A stretch of 64,000 nucleotides of DNA from Candidatus Peribacteria bacterium (GCA_031280545.1 JAITGP010000001.1:1-64000), one strand, 5' to 3'; positions 47,245 to 58,556 are shown, counted from the first letter of the stretch. Numbers and translations are program-made. The notes: generated by a model from the sequence alone, not told the origin.

Positions 47245-49149
47245 TTAGTTTACAGCTAGGAAGGGTTTCTGGTCAGAATTTTCATCATTTCCCCCTCAAA
47301 AATGTGCGAGATAATCTTCGATCACCCTTTGTCCAGCTTCAATAGTAAAGTTAGGAGAAGTTGGCATTTCTCCTATCGCTTGAGTAGCTAAAAGATATTT
47401 CTTCCCTGCTTTATCTACCGTTATCAAGGTCCAATAGGTAATACCATGTTGAGAACTTTTATATTTCCCCAAGGTCCCCTTTACATACAAAGCATTTGGA
47501 TCTTCTACATATCCACCATAATGCACTCTTTGAGGATGAGAGGTTGGATCATCAGAGAGAAGCCCCATACCATCTATATGTATTTTTTCTTGATTGATAG
47601 CCGTTAGTCTTCCATCTACCATTGGGAAATATCCCGACCACTTGTCCTTGACCTCTAAAGTAGATTGAAAATTTGAAGAAAATTCTGCCAACTGAGGATA
47701 AGGATTTCTAGTATCTACTCCATAATTTGCCAATAAAAGTGCATTATCTTTTATAAATTGTTGCAAAAAACCATAAATACTAACCTCCGACCATGGCATA
47801 GCAACATCTGTAGAAACCATATACTCACTAGCATCTTTAGTTCTTCATAAATATTGCAGTAAAAGAAGTTTTACTTCATCTGCATGAGCAGAAGGAAGGT
47901 GATACATAGTAGACAAATAAGAATAAATATATTCAACAGTATGTTTAAACATTTCTCTGTTTTCAGGGCTAGTTAAAGAATAATCGTTTCGTTCTGTCAT
48001 TCCTTTTTTCCCTTCAAAAAACCATTCCTCTGCTTGCTGTATACGATCCTGTTGCTGTTTTGCATCAAAAGCTCATTTTCCCCATACTCCCGCAGAAAAT
48101 GCCAAGGTAACAAACAGAGCATTTCTGATTTTTACTTTATTTTGAGTTAGTTTGGAAGGAGGACGATGAGCTACCATAATTGCCATCCCTGATTCTTTGG
48201 CAGTCGCAGAAAAAACCTGTTTTGCTCCAGAGTCCTTGATCATTTGTTTGATTTGTGCTTTGGTATCTCTCCTAGAAGTATTGAGTAAAAAAAACTGACC
48301 TGCTTTTACGGACAGATTTTTCCCCTCACTAAGGGGGATTTCCACATCTCTTTTGGCTATATATCAGGCTCTAATCATTCACGGAAAAACCCTCTTCCCG
48401 TCTTCTATCACTCAGTCTTCAGGATCTTTGATATAGTCTATCTGCACCTCAAAATCTTCTTTCTGCAAACCCAATATCTCCAATCCATTTTCTAGCCAAG
48501 CTCTCTGCGAAGCACTATTGTAAGCAGGTAAAAGCTCCTGTTCCAATTCCTCTGCACTCGGAGCAGTAAACGCATCAAAAATCACATAATTCCCTTTTAG
48601 GTACGAAGTATTTCCCATTTCACGAAGGGTTTTCACATCTTCTTCTGGGGAAAAATTGCCTATCGTACCACCCAGCCACAGAAACGTTGCATCTTCTAGT
48701 CCCTGCGTCAAATTATTTGCACTCCCTTTTCCTTTGATAATTACTCCTTCTCCCGTATTCACAAAAGAGTTGTGCTCAGCCACCGTATCTCTCGCAAGCT
48801 CAGTCATTTCATAACTATAATCCTGAGCAATATAATGCAAAGGTTTATGCAGATTTCTCAGTAATAAATCAGCTTTTTCTCCTGTTCCACTTCCGTGATC
48901 TACCACATTTTTCCCAATGAACTTTTGCAGAGCTTCACGATTATCCGTAATCAGATTTTTCCCTCTCTGATAATACACATAATTTGGATCATTAACTACC
49001 GCTTCATACAGTTCCGCTCCCTTTCCTTGATATAAAAAATATGCCTCAGGAGTCCTTCCAGCTGAAAAAATGCTTTTCAAAATTCTGTCTTTTTCCTCAC
49101 GAGAAAGAACTTCTGAAGTATTGATATATATATCACTTTCTCTAGTCAT
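47245..49149 (-). CDS. EgtD-like methyltransferase with transmembrane segment and extra C-terminal domain
   Basis: A 634-aa protein. The first ~360 residues follow the histidine-specific methyltransferase (EgtD/DUF2260) pattern: YQRGKNLITDNREAL, VVDHGSGTGEKADLLL, YIAQDYSYEMTELA, FLWLGGTIGNFSPEED, AGQFFLLNTSRRDTK. Next comes a transmembrane segment (NALFVTLAFSAGVWGK[G]) and a ~270-residue domain of unknown type, so the C-terminus should be outside. Four or more TGA codons. The start is ATG 49149 or GTG 49158; both overlap the upstream regulator gene. A methyltransferase fused to an exported domain is unusual; the substrate is unknown. Confidence 0.7.
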
Positions 49150-49900
49150 CGGTTTCACGTTTCCAAGTTAAATCAAACAGTGACACCAAAGTCGTGTGCA
49201 ACATTTTACTTTTGATCAAGAGTCCCATCATCTCTGTCTCTCCAAACATCATCACCGCTACTTTGTCGTTCCCATACAAATCAATTTCATTAGACAAAGA
49301 AAAAATCGGATCCGAAACAAATCTCAGCTCGGTGAATTTCGTGGAAGGATCGGCACGATTGGTCGGAAAATAATCAACATTCGCTTCCTTTCCTCCTGAC
49401 AACAGCACTTGTGCTTTGATTTTACGTTTTACTCTCGCAGGTAAATATTCGTGATTCAAATATCTCTTCAATCCTCCAGTCGCTTCTTCATATCCTAAGA
49501 AAGCCTTCAATGTTGTCCCTGGATAATTCAGTGTGTCTTCATACAACATTTTCAGTCCATCTAGCCCTTCATAAAACTGCACACTCGGCTTATCACCGAA
49601 TAAAGTACTCATCGCTAAAAGTTCTGGCATACTCTCGGAAAGCAGATCAGTTTTTTCTTGTGCTTGTTTCAAGAGATTTTTGGGAGAAGTGGCAGAATAA
49701 TGGACGACTTTATTTTTCGTCACGGTCAGTACAATACCTCTTTTCTCTAGGGCTTGAAGACAGGAGTAAACTGTCACGCGATTTTCTTGTAACTTGCGGG
49801 CAATTTGGCTCGCAGGAGCGAGTCCAAGCTCCAAAGTAGTGAGGTAAACTCTCGCTTCGAGAGGGGAAAGTCCTTGTTGTTGTAAGATATTGGTAAGCAT
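49142..49900 (-). CDS. TrmB-family transcriptional regulator, paralogue of 11995-12735
   Basis: A 252-aa protein with an N-terminal winged helix (QGLSPLEARVYLTTLELG, ASQIARKLQENRVTVYSCLQALEKRGIV) and a C-terminal sensor-like domain (QFYEGLDGLKMLYEDTL, DLYGNDKVAVMMFG). It overlaps the start of the EgtD-like gene by 8 bp, so it is translationally coupled to it and probably controls it. No TGA. Confidence 0.82.
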   Translation of the reverse strand: MLTNILQQQGLSPLEARVYLTTLELGLAPASQIARKLQENRVTVYSCLQALEKRGIVLTVTKNKVVHYSATSPKNLLKQAQEKTDLLSESMPELLAMSTLFGDKPSVQFYEGLDGLKMLYEDTLNYPGTTLKAFLGYEEATGGLKRYLNHEYLPARVKRKIKAQVLLSGGKEANVDYFPTNRADPSTKFTELRFVSDPIFSLSNEIDLYGNDKVAVMMFGETEMMGLLIKSKMLHTTLVSLFDLTWKRETDD

Positions 49901-49987
49901 TGATAGGGGGAAGGAGCTAAAGTGTAGAAGTCGCTCTACTATAAGTATATTCAGAAAGGAAAATTTTGCAAATTTTAGCCCACAAAA

Positions 49988-50020
49988 AATCCCTCACACT
50001 AGAATCAGCGAGAGGGATTA
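49988..50020 (-). terminator. Terminator of the 50025 gene
   Basis: AATCCCTC / GAGAGGGATT stem (one mismatch) with T6 on the minus strand. Confidence 0.75.
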
Positions 50021-50024
50021 ATTT

Positions 50025-50450
50025 TTAGAATGGTCAGTCTTTTATCGTAAAATAATAAGGCTTATCATTAGAGAGTTTTTTCTCCGTAAGAAATTCGTAG
50101 ATCTCTGACATATAGTTATTTTTCTCCGTATGACTTAGATGTTCGTAATATACAAAGTTCCAAGCTGCCCCAAGATAACGCATCGTATCCTTCAAGAACT
50201 CAACCATTTTTTTGGGACAAAGATACAAACCTACCCAAACATAGAATGAACAAGCCAGATTGCTTCTAAGAAACAGTAAGAACATTGTTACCCAAGAAAT
50301 ACATGCCCAAAGACCACCAATAGTTACAGAAATCAGCATTGCAATATAGAAGGCGACAGATGCAATCCCGAAAATATAAAGACCAAAATTCGTTATACAA
50401 CTAAGGTGGATTCCTCCGGCCTTAGCAATTTTCCATGTGTTTGCTTTCAT
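50025..50450 (-). CDS. Small polytopic membrane protein
   Basis: A protein of 141 aa if TGA (50034-50036) is Gly, or 138 aa if TGA was its original stop; TAA follows three codons later. Three hydrophobic stretches between residues ~15 and 85 (ITNFGLYIFGIASVAFYIAM, SVTIGGLWACISWVTMFLLF, FYVWVGLYL). No family recognised. SD AAAGAGGAAA, TTGTAA-16-TACAAT promoter and A-rich leader: the acquired-gene style. Confidence 0.6.
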
Positions 50451-50536
50451 TTTAATTTCCTCTTTAATTTTTTTATTATTTATTTTTATTTTATTACATA
50501 TATTGTAATCAAAGAGGCAACTATTACAACAGGTCA

Positions 50537-50606
50537 GAAAAAAATGTGTAGATCAGTTTCTACATAGTGGCTTTTGTTTTGTTAGTTACTGATGAATTAA
50601 AAAAGA
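50537..50606 (-). repeat. Diverged intergenic repeat R4
   Basis: Keeps the ATGTAGA-aactga-TCTACACATTTTTTT hairpin and its place upstream of a TTGTAA promoter, but the other half is diverged from R1-R3. Confidence 0.5.
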
Positions 50607-50695
50607 TAGGAGATCTTGTAATACTCTGACTTTTTAGGTACTCCTACAATTTGTGCAGAACTGTTTTTCCTCTCGAAAGAGGTAAGACTATTCAT
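50597..50695 (-). CDS. 32-aa short frame, doubtful
   Basis: A frame MNSLTSFERKNSSAQIVGVP... ending YKISYLF just before R4. Its position relative to R4 mirrors that of the genes before R1-R3. No family and no clear start signal; it may be the tail of a decayed gene. The rest of the gap to 50791 holds the TTGACT...TATTAT promoter region of the CoaDE gene. Confidence 0.25.
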   Translation of the reverse strand: MNSLTSFERKNSSAQIVGVPKKSEYYKISYLF

Positions 50696-50791
50696 ATTTT
50701 TTTTCCAATTCTTTATTTTTCCTTGTATTTGACTTTTAAAACATTATAATTTTAATATTATAGACTATTTTACTCTTTTTTGCTATGTCTC

Positions 50792-52558
50792 ATGAAATGA
50801 TCAGCTATCTATCCGGGATCTTTTGACCCTATTACTAAGGGACATTTGGATATTATTCAGAGATCTGGAGATATTTTCAATAAAACTCTGGTCGGAGTAG
50901 GAAAAAATGCAGATAAGAAATATCTTTTCACTTTCCCAGAAAGAGTGCATCTCATTCAAGGAGCGATCTCCAAAGAACTCTATGATACTATGGATATTGA
51001 GATTAAACCGTATTCAGGTTTATTGGTTAATTTTGCTAAAGAAGAGGGAGTAGCTACTATTTTGAGAGGGATTAGAAATTCAGAAGATTTAACGGGAGAG
51101 CAAATGCTTCATCTGGTAGGAGAAAGCCAAAAACTCTGAATTGATACCGCTTTTTTGTTGACCAAAGCAGATAAAATGCATGTGAGCAGTAGCACAAGCA
51201 AAGCTATCCTCAAAGAACAGGGAAATATTAATGACTATGTGACCTTAAATGTGAAACATGCTTTAGAAGCAAGGATGATGGGACAGTATCTTTTTGGAGT
51301 GACGGGGACGATTGGAGCTGGAAAGTCTTATATTACGGATCAGTTTGTTGCATTAGGAGAAAAATATCATATTCCTGTGCATAATATTGATTTGGATAAA
51401 GTGGGGCATAAAATTTTAGGCGAATATACTCAGCCTGGATATGTGGAACTCAGACAAAAATTAGCCTGAATCTTTGGAGCAGAGATTTTGGATGCTGAGG
51501 GGTTTGTAGATAGAAAAGTTCTTTGAGCGATAGTTTTTCCTGATCCTGCCAAGAGAAAACTTTTGGATACTACCCTTCACGATTTTCTTCAAATGGCTAT
51601 ATGGAAAGAAGTGGCGAACAAAAAGGGAATTATCCTTTTGAATGGAGCGTTATTGGCAGAAGCGGGAAGTATGCCTCTTGCAAATAATCAGACCGTAGTA
51701 GTTGATGTGGCTCCTGAGGTACAAAAGCAGAGATTGGCTGACAGAGGACATACTCCAGAGCAGATTGAAACTAGGATTCAGAGTCAGTTTTCTACGGAAG
51801 CTAAACTAGAAAAAATCCATCAAGAGATAGAAAAAGCTGAATATGGAAAGATTCTCTCTATCGAGAATAATGGAAATAATGAACAAGAGATTGATCAGCT
51901 TTTTAATCAAATGGTGGCTCAAGTGGATATCTTTTGAGAATTGAGGGTTAAATCTGTACTTGCTCAGATGGGATTGGCTGATAAATATAACGATATATAT
52001 ATGCGTTTAAAATCTTTTCATGATACTCCAGAAAGGCTTCATCATGACTGGTCTCATATCGTGGCATGTTTGGATGAACTTTATGAGGTAAAGTCGTTCT
52101 TTAGTGAGAGGGTGTTTTTGAACCTGTTTTTTGCAATTCTTTTGCATGATGTAGTGTATAGTGCTACTGCTAAAGCAGGAGAAAATGAAGCCCAAAGTGC
52201 TGTGTTTGCAGATGAGCTTTTGAAAAAATTAGACTTTAGCCAATCGCGTATTGAGAAAATTCATGCTTTGATTCTCTCTACGGCTAATCATCAAGGAACA
52301 GATATTCAGGAGCAGTGGATGGGAGATATTGATTGTGCGGTTTTGGGAATGGGTTGGGAAAGATATCGTAGATATTTGCAAGCGATCAGATTTGAATATG
52401 GATATTTTTCTGATAAACAGTATAGAGAAGGTAGGTTAGCGTTTCTCAAGGAAATGCAAGAGAGGAGAATCTTTCAGACGCCTTATTTTTATGAGAAGTA
52501 TGAAGACCAAGCAAAGCTGAATATTGAGAAGGAGATTGAGATGTTGGAGGGTGTGTAA
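50792..52558 (+). CDS. coaDE: Trifunctional CoaD-CoaE-HD fusion
   Basis: A 588-aa protein in one frame with five TGA codons. Residues 1-160: phosphopantetheine adenylyltransferase (AIYPGSFDPITKGHLDII, TILRGIRNSEDL, SSSTSKAI). Residues ~165-380: dephospho-CoA kinase (GVTGTIGAGKSYITDQF near 171, DLDKVGHKIL, VVVDVAPEVQKQRLADRG). Residues ~385-588: HD-type hydrolase (HHDWSHI ~417, LLHDVVYSA ~451, STANHQG, MGDIDCAVLG). It would carry out the last two steps of CoA synthesis, as in animal CoA synthase, here with an HD domain of unknown substrate. The start at ATG 50792 gives the canonical YPGSFDP N-terminus. Confidence 0.9.
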
Positions 52559-52579
52559 TTGAAAGAAATGTGGATGGAT

Positions 52580-52745
52580 TCGTAGAGGTAGACTTTCCTG
52601 TCTGCCCTAAAATATTCAACGGTATTTCCCATAAAACATCAAATGCAAATATCTTTGGCGAAATGGGGAAACAACTGTTGAGTGATGGGAATGTGAATAT
52701 ATTGGGCGGATGATTTGGTGTTTCGGACGAACACATATGTTCGCC
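52580..52745. repeat. Pair of REP-like palindromes
   Basis: GTAGAGGTAGACtttcctGTCTGCCC at ~52583-52608 and GGACGAACACATATGTTCG followed by CCTCTAC at ~52722-52741, in opposite orientation about 110 bp apart, as in BIME-type pairs. The arms match those at 13.5 kb. No gene in this gap. Confidence 0.65.
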
Positions 52746-52847
52746 TCTACAGTGCATTATTTTTATTATTATTTATATTTGTGTTGACATTTTATTGCCG
52801 ATAGTTATACTGAAGTATATATTTTTGTTTTATACTTCTTTTTTGCT

Positions 52848-53591
52848 ATGAATACTCAAACACATTTCTCTGGTTCTTTTGGGACTGAGTCTATAACTTT
52901 TGATCAAGGAGAAGAAAAACTTGTATCTAAAAATTCTCCCTCTCTTCAAAAAGAGCAAACCACTAAAGGCACTACAGACGATATCACTCAGGTTTTTACT
53001 AATGCTGGAGAGCAGGAGAAAATTTTGACTATGGATGAATATTGAGAGTTATTATCCAGAAAAATTCTTATTACTGATGAAAAATGCTTTAGGAAATGTA
53101 GAGAGATGGAAGCTCCTACGCGTTGAGGCTGGGAATATATCCCTACTATCCCAGAGCATTTTGGTGAAGTGGTAGTGGATATTATGAAGGAGGGAAATCT
53201 TAGTGCTAAATCATTTATAGATGTTGGATGTGGAGTTCCCATTCTTCCTGATTTTATGAAAGATCTTGGATGTAAGGACGTCCATGGATTAGAATATAAT
53301 GCTAGCATAGTTAAACTAGTACAACCTCATTATCCTGATATAGTGCTTCATGAAGGCGATATGATGACCTATCAAGAGTATGGGAAATATGATATTTTGT
53401 ATACGTATAATCCTTTTTATGATTCTCAAAAGATGGCGGATGCATTATTGGTAATCATGGAGCAAATGAAGTTTGGTGCAGTGCTTTATTATAATCCCGT
53501 GAGAATCTCTTATCAATTTTTAGAAAAATGGGGATTTGAAGAATTACCTACAGATCTATATGGTTTCTATAAATTTACCAAAGGGGCATAA
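52848..53591 (+). CDS. SAM-dependent methyltransferase-like protein, paralogue A
   Basis: A 247-aa protein. Residues ~120-245 form a class I methyltransferase-like core: SFIDVGCGVPILPDFMK (motif I), GLEYNASIVKLV, LHEGDMMTYQEYGKYDILYTYNPF, VLYYNPVRISYQFLEKWGF. The N-terminal ~100 residues are polar without a known domain. Two TGA codons. The gene at 63190 is a paralogue (same core, different N-terminus). A TTGACA box lies ~60 bp upstream. Substrate unknown. Confidence 0.75.
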
Positions 53592-53681
53592 GATATTCAT
53601 TTCTTAGAAGGGTAGTTATTCCTTGTTTTTTGAGTCAGCTTTCTTATAGTTGAGTCAGTTTTTATTTTCCCATTTTCTGGA

Positions 53682-54257
53682 ATGTCGATTCGCAACTTTT
53701 GTATTATCGCCCATATTGACCATGGAAAATCCACCCTGGCTGATAGGATGTTGGAAATCACGGGGACGGTTCGTAAACTTGACCACAATCAAGTCTTGGA
53801 TCGTATGGATATTGAGCAAGAGCGTGGGATTACTATCAAACTTACTCCAGCGAGAATGCAACGAAAAGGATATGAATTAAATCTGATTGATACGCCGGGG
53901 CATGTGGATTTTCAATATGAAGTTTCGCGTTCTTTAGCTGCGGTTGAAGGGGCTATTCTCCTGATTGATGCTTCTCAAGGGATCCAAGCTCAAACCTTAT
54001 CGACGCTTTATCAGGCGATCGACCAAGGATTAGAGATTATTCCTGTTTTGAATAAAATTGATCTCCCTGCTGCGAATCCTGATAGAGTAGCGACCGAAAT
54101 AGAGCATGTTATCTGACTCCCGAGGGAGGAAATTATTTGTGTCTCTGGGAAAACGGGAGAAAATGTGGATTGTGTGTTGGATGCTATTATTAAGCGTATT
54201 TCTAGTCCCGAAGAGCATAAAAGACTGAATCCTAAAAAATTTCAGATGCAGGAGTAA
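53682..54257 (+). CDS. lepA: Elongation factor 4 (LepA) reduced to its GTPase domain
   Basis: A 191-aa protein starting like a normal Lep[21 protein letters not shown] (G1), QERGITIKL (G2), [10 protein letters not shown] (G3), LNKIDLP (G4), VSGKTGENV (G5). A full LepA is about 600 aa; domains II, III, V and the C-terminal domain are absent, and a TAA follows FQMQE. One TGA. No other part of lepA is found in the window. The next gene, 96 bp on, is a Bacteroidetes-like lipoprotein with its own promoter, so an insertion may have cut lepA. The stub may be a pseudogene or a free GTPase. Confidence 0.82.
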
Positions 54258-54282
54258 TTGTCTTTATTTATGAGAACTTAAC

Positions 54283-54310
54283 TTGACTTTTTCTAGTGTT
54301 TTTATATTAT
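54283..54310 (+). promoter_or_regulatory. Promoter of the lipoprotein gene
   Basis: TTGACT, 16-bp spacer, TATTAT, followed by a 43-nt A-rich leader. It begins 25 bp after the truncated lepA stop. Confidence 0.6.
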
Positions 54311-54353
54311 TGTATGTGATAAATAAAAAATCAATGACATAAAAAATAAAAAG

Positions 54354-55298
54354 ATGAAAAAGTTTAAAATTTTTGCGATTATGATCGCAGTGGTGGGAGT
54401 TTGCTTTTTGTCCTGTGCACCTAAGGACACAAGTCAAAAAAGAGGAGAGACAGAAGTATTAATTCCTGATACGGTTAGATCTCCAGAAGAGATAGAAGCT
54501 ATTTTTGTTGCAAAAATGTATGCAGATGCATTGCTTATGGGACAGAAAACAGGGAATTGGGTGGATGTCAGGAGTTTCTTAGAGAGAAATCTGTCTGATA
54601 GTATTAGAGCGGGTAATGAAACGTATACTCTTATTTGCGATAATGCAGATAATCAGGAGCTAAGAAAACTTTATCCTCAGGTTGTGCAGGCCTATGTCCA
54701 AGATAGTTTGTTTATTGCTGTCGGATATTCAAATATTATCCAAGCTATAGCGAAAAAAACAACTGTAGAGGTAACAAAGCATTATGCGGATTCTCTGTGG
54801 CAATTGACGAAACCTATCTATATCGCTTACTTTAGTAAGTGTAGTGCCAAGATGGAAAAGCTAGAGGGAGATGGGAAAATGGTATTTTTTCGGAATGCTA
54901 TTTCTCCCTTTGTGGATAATGAAAATCCTTGGCTTCCTCAAAGTATTCTTTATCAAGCACTTATGATCACTTATGGAGTAGATGTGGGGTGGTATTATCA
55001 CCATTGTGGAGAAGGTGGAAAAAATGCAGTAAAGGCTTATGTTGCTCAATTGCATGATCTCAAAGGCTTTGTTAATGTCTATAATGATTATGCTGATAGA
55101 GATCATCTTAACTATCCGGAACTCGTAGAACTAGGTTTCTTTTCTTTACTGGAGCAAAAATATCCCTCTTTCATTAAATCTCCAAGAGATTTAGTCACGA
55201 TGGTCGAGCGTTTTGATGGCGAAGCATTAGCTTTTATTGGTTTTTATCTGAGATATGGATATTTTGGGCCTTATAAATTAAAGCAAGAGCGGTTATAA
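54354..55298 (+). CDS. Bacteroidetes-like lipoprotein
   Basis: A 314-aa protein with a lipoprotein signal (KIFAIMIAVVGVCFLSC|APKDTSQK). The mature domain is largely helical (LIPDTVRSPEEIEAIFVAKMYADALLMG..., GFFSLLEQKYPSFIKSPRDLV). No family I can name. No TGA, A-rich leader, own promoter and terminator. The style and the FLSC-AP lipobox are typical of Bacteroidetes. Probably transferred, perhaps from a host or prey in the same community. Confidence 0.68.
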   Translation: MKKFKIFAIMIAVVGVCFLSCAPKDTSQKRGETEVLIPDTVRSPEEIEAIFVAKMYADALLMGQKTGNWVDVRSFLERNLSDSIRAGNETYTLICDNADNQELRKLYPQVVQAYVQDSLFIAVGYSNIIQAIAKKTTVEVTKHYADSLWQLTKPIYIAYFSKCSAKMEKLEGDGKMVFFRNAISPFVDNENPWLPQSILYQALMITYGVDVGWYYHHCGEGGKNAVKAYVAQLHDLKGFVNVYNDYADRDHLNYPELVELGFFSLLEQKYPSFIKSPRDLVTMVERFDGEALAFIGFYLRYGYFGPYKLKQERL

Positions 55299-55310
55299 TC
55301 GCTCTTTTTT

Positions 55311-55313
<3 letters not shown>
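55284..55313 (+). terminator. Terminator overlapping the lipoprotein stop
   Basis: AGAGCG-gttataat-CGCTCT stem with T8. The stop codon TAA lies in the loop region, and the T tract abuts the end of the convergent mnmA. Confidence 0.8.
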
Positions 55314-56567
<1,254 letters not shown>

Positions 56568-56609
56568 GACGGGAGTATAGGTATTTTCTGCAAAAAAACA
56601 ATATTCATT

Positions 56610-58424
56610 TTATTTTTTCCCGATATCGATTCTCATTTTATTGAGTTCCATTTTTTCTTCATTGCTTAGATGGGGGCTTTTGCTTCCCATTTTGAAATAA
56701 TCCTGAATACTCGGAGCGATCACTCTTTGAATGATAGCTTTTTTGGTATCTTGTTCTCTGACGTCTCAGAGTTCTTTTTCTCGTCGGAGCTGGAGTTCTT
56801 CTATTTCTGTTTTTTCTGAATCTGTTAATTCTCCTTTAAACACTCTGGCAAGATAGCTTTCGGGTAGAGTTACAGCGATTTTCATGGAAAAAGAGGTAAG
56901 GGATTGGAGAAATTCCTGTGTATAAAAACCCCCTTCCGCTTCGTTTCCTATCCGACAGCTCGGATCCAAGCTCCCTTCTCAGGGAGATCCTATTAACATT
57001 TTCCCTAAAAACTCATTGTAAAAAAGTGAGGCAAATAGTAGCTCTCTACTGGGTTGATAACGTTCGGGAGTATTTAATTCTTCTTGTCTAGCTTGTTGTT
57101 TAATGATAAAGCTTCCTGCTCCTGATTTGAATTTCTGTAATTGTACTTCTACGATAGCAGGAGCGAAACCGAGTTTGTCTGCTAGCAATTTTTTATAATC
57201 CTCCTGAATCATTACATCATTCACCGAAATAATCAGCTCAAACATTGCGTTTATCAGCTTTTGTTTATCGATTGGAGAATTCATATCGCTATTGAGTCTC
57301 AGTCTCTCAAACATTGCGATAAATCCGTCAGGTGCATCTGCTATAATGGTCTCAAAAATCTGCTTTCCATCAGTGAGATTAGCTATATCATCGACATCTT
57401 TCCAGCCTGCTGGAATTTCTCCGATCTTGGGGAAAATATCTTGTTGGTAGCAGAGTTTTAATGCTCTAAAGGTTGCTTGTTGCCCGGCTTTATCATTGTC
57501 AAAGAGGAAGTAGAGATTCTCCGTGTATCTTTTGATGAGTTTTATGTGTTCTTCGGTTAATGAGGTTCCACTAGTGGCGATTCCTATCGGGAATCCGAGT
57601 CTATTCATCCCGATTACATCCATTTGTCCTTCCACTACTATCAGCTTTTGAAAGCTGTTTAAGTGAGCTTTTGCATGGGAAAGTCCATAGAGGATTTTGG
57701 ATTTGTTGAAGGCTTTATGTTCGGCACTGTTCAAATATTTTGGTTGGTCTTCGGGGTTGAGTACTCTGGCAGTAAATCCGACTACATTTTTCATCAAATC
57801 GTAAATAGGGAAGGTGATTCTATTTCTAAAAAATGCGTATACTTCTGGGCTGTTTGCACTTCTTTTGGCTAGACTTGCTTGCACGAGATCCTCATCGCTA
57901 AATCCTTTACTTCTCAGATATTGGAGCAGTTCAAAAGATTTGTCGGGTGCATATCAGATTCAAAAATCTGAGATAATTTCATCGCTCAGCTTTCTTTTTT
58001 CTTTGAGATAGCTTAGTGCTTCTGGGGATTTACTTAAACTTTCTACAAAAAATTCTTGGGCGAGTTTGTGCATTCTCTTCATTTTTTCTTTTTCGTCTTG
58101 ATTATATTGTTGGTAAGCACTAGAAGTCTGGTACTGAGAGATGTCGATTCTCTCCCTTTCTGCTAAGAGTTTGACTGCGTCTCGAAAATCAACTTTTTCA
58201 ATTTCCTGTACAAAGCTGAAGACACTTCCTCCGACTCCACAGCCGAAACACTTAAAAATCTGTTTTTGAGGAGAAACGACAAAGGAGGGAGTCTTTTCAT
58301 GATGAAACGGACAACAACCTGAAAAATTCACCCCTGCACGTTTGAGAGGGACGTATCTGCTGACGACATCTACAATATCGAGGCGAGAAAGGAGTTCATC
58401 TACGAGTGAATTATCTTTTGCCAT
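56610..58424 (-). CDS. dnaG: DNA primase
   Basis: A 604-aa primase making RNA primers at the replication fork. CHC2 zinc finger (CCPFHHEKTPSFVVSPQK, then CFGCGVGG) near residues 35-65, Toprim catalytic domain (KLIVVEGQMDVIGMNRLG, FLFDNDKAGQQA), and a C-terminal DnaB-interacting helical region. In-frame TGA codons lie at residues ~156, 158 and in the C-terminal third. Near residue 480 the sequence SPGEGSLDPSCRIGNEAEGG derives from a dispersed repeat between two helical blocks. Confidence 0.94.
56927..56993. repeat. In-frame repeat element inside dnaG
   Basis: On the coding strand: CTCCCTGAGAAGGGAG hairpin, CTTGGATCC, GTCGGATAGG, AGCGGAAGGGGGTTTT. Same family as 55790-55856 and 62160-62243. 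Confidence 0.75.
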
Positions 58425-58556
58425 AGTGTTAGGATATGGATTCTGTGGTAGGTTGCAAGGGGGAGATAGTAGAGGAAGGATTTTCTTGATTCTCCCTTGA
58501 TAGTAGGGTTTATATCTCTATAGTTAGGTCAGTTTATTTTTCCTCTTAATTTATCT

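Noticed and set aside
44732..50606. R1-R4 as true integron attC sites
   Set aside because: No RYYYAAC/GTTRRRY core pair is visible and no tyrosine recombinase lies in the window. The repeats end in ordinary terminator hairpins, so shared terminators remain the simpler reading.
50785..50791. ATG at 50785 as the start of CoaDE
   Set aside because: It is in another frame; ATG 50792 gives the canonical YPGSFDPITKGH N-terminus of phosphopantetheine adenylyltransferase.
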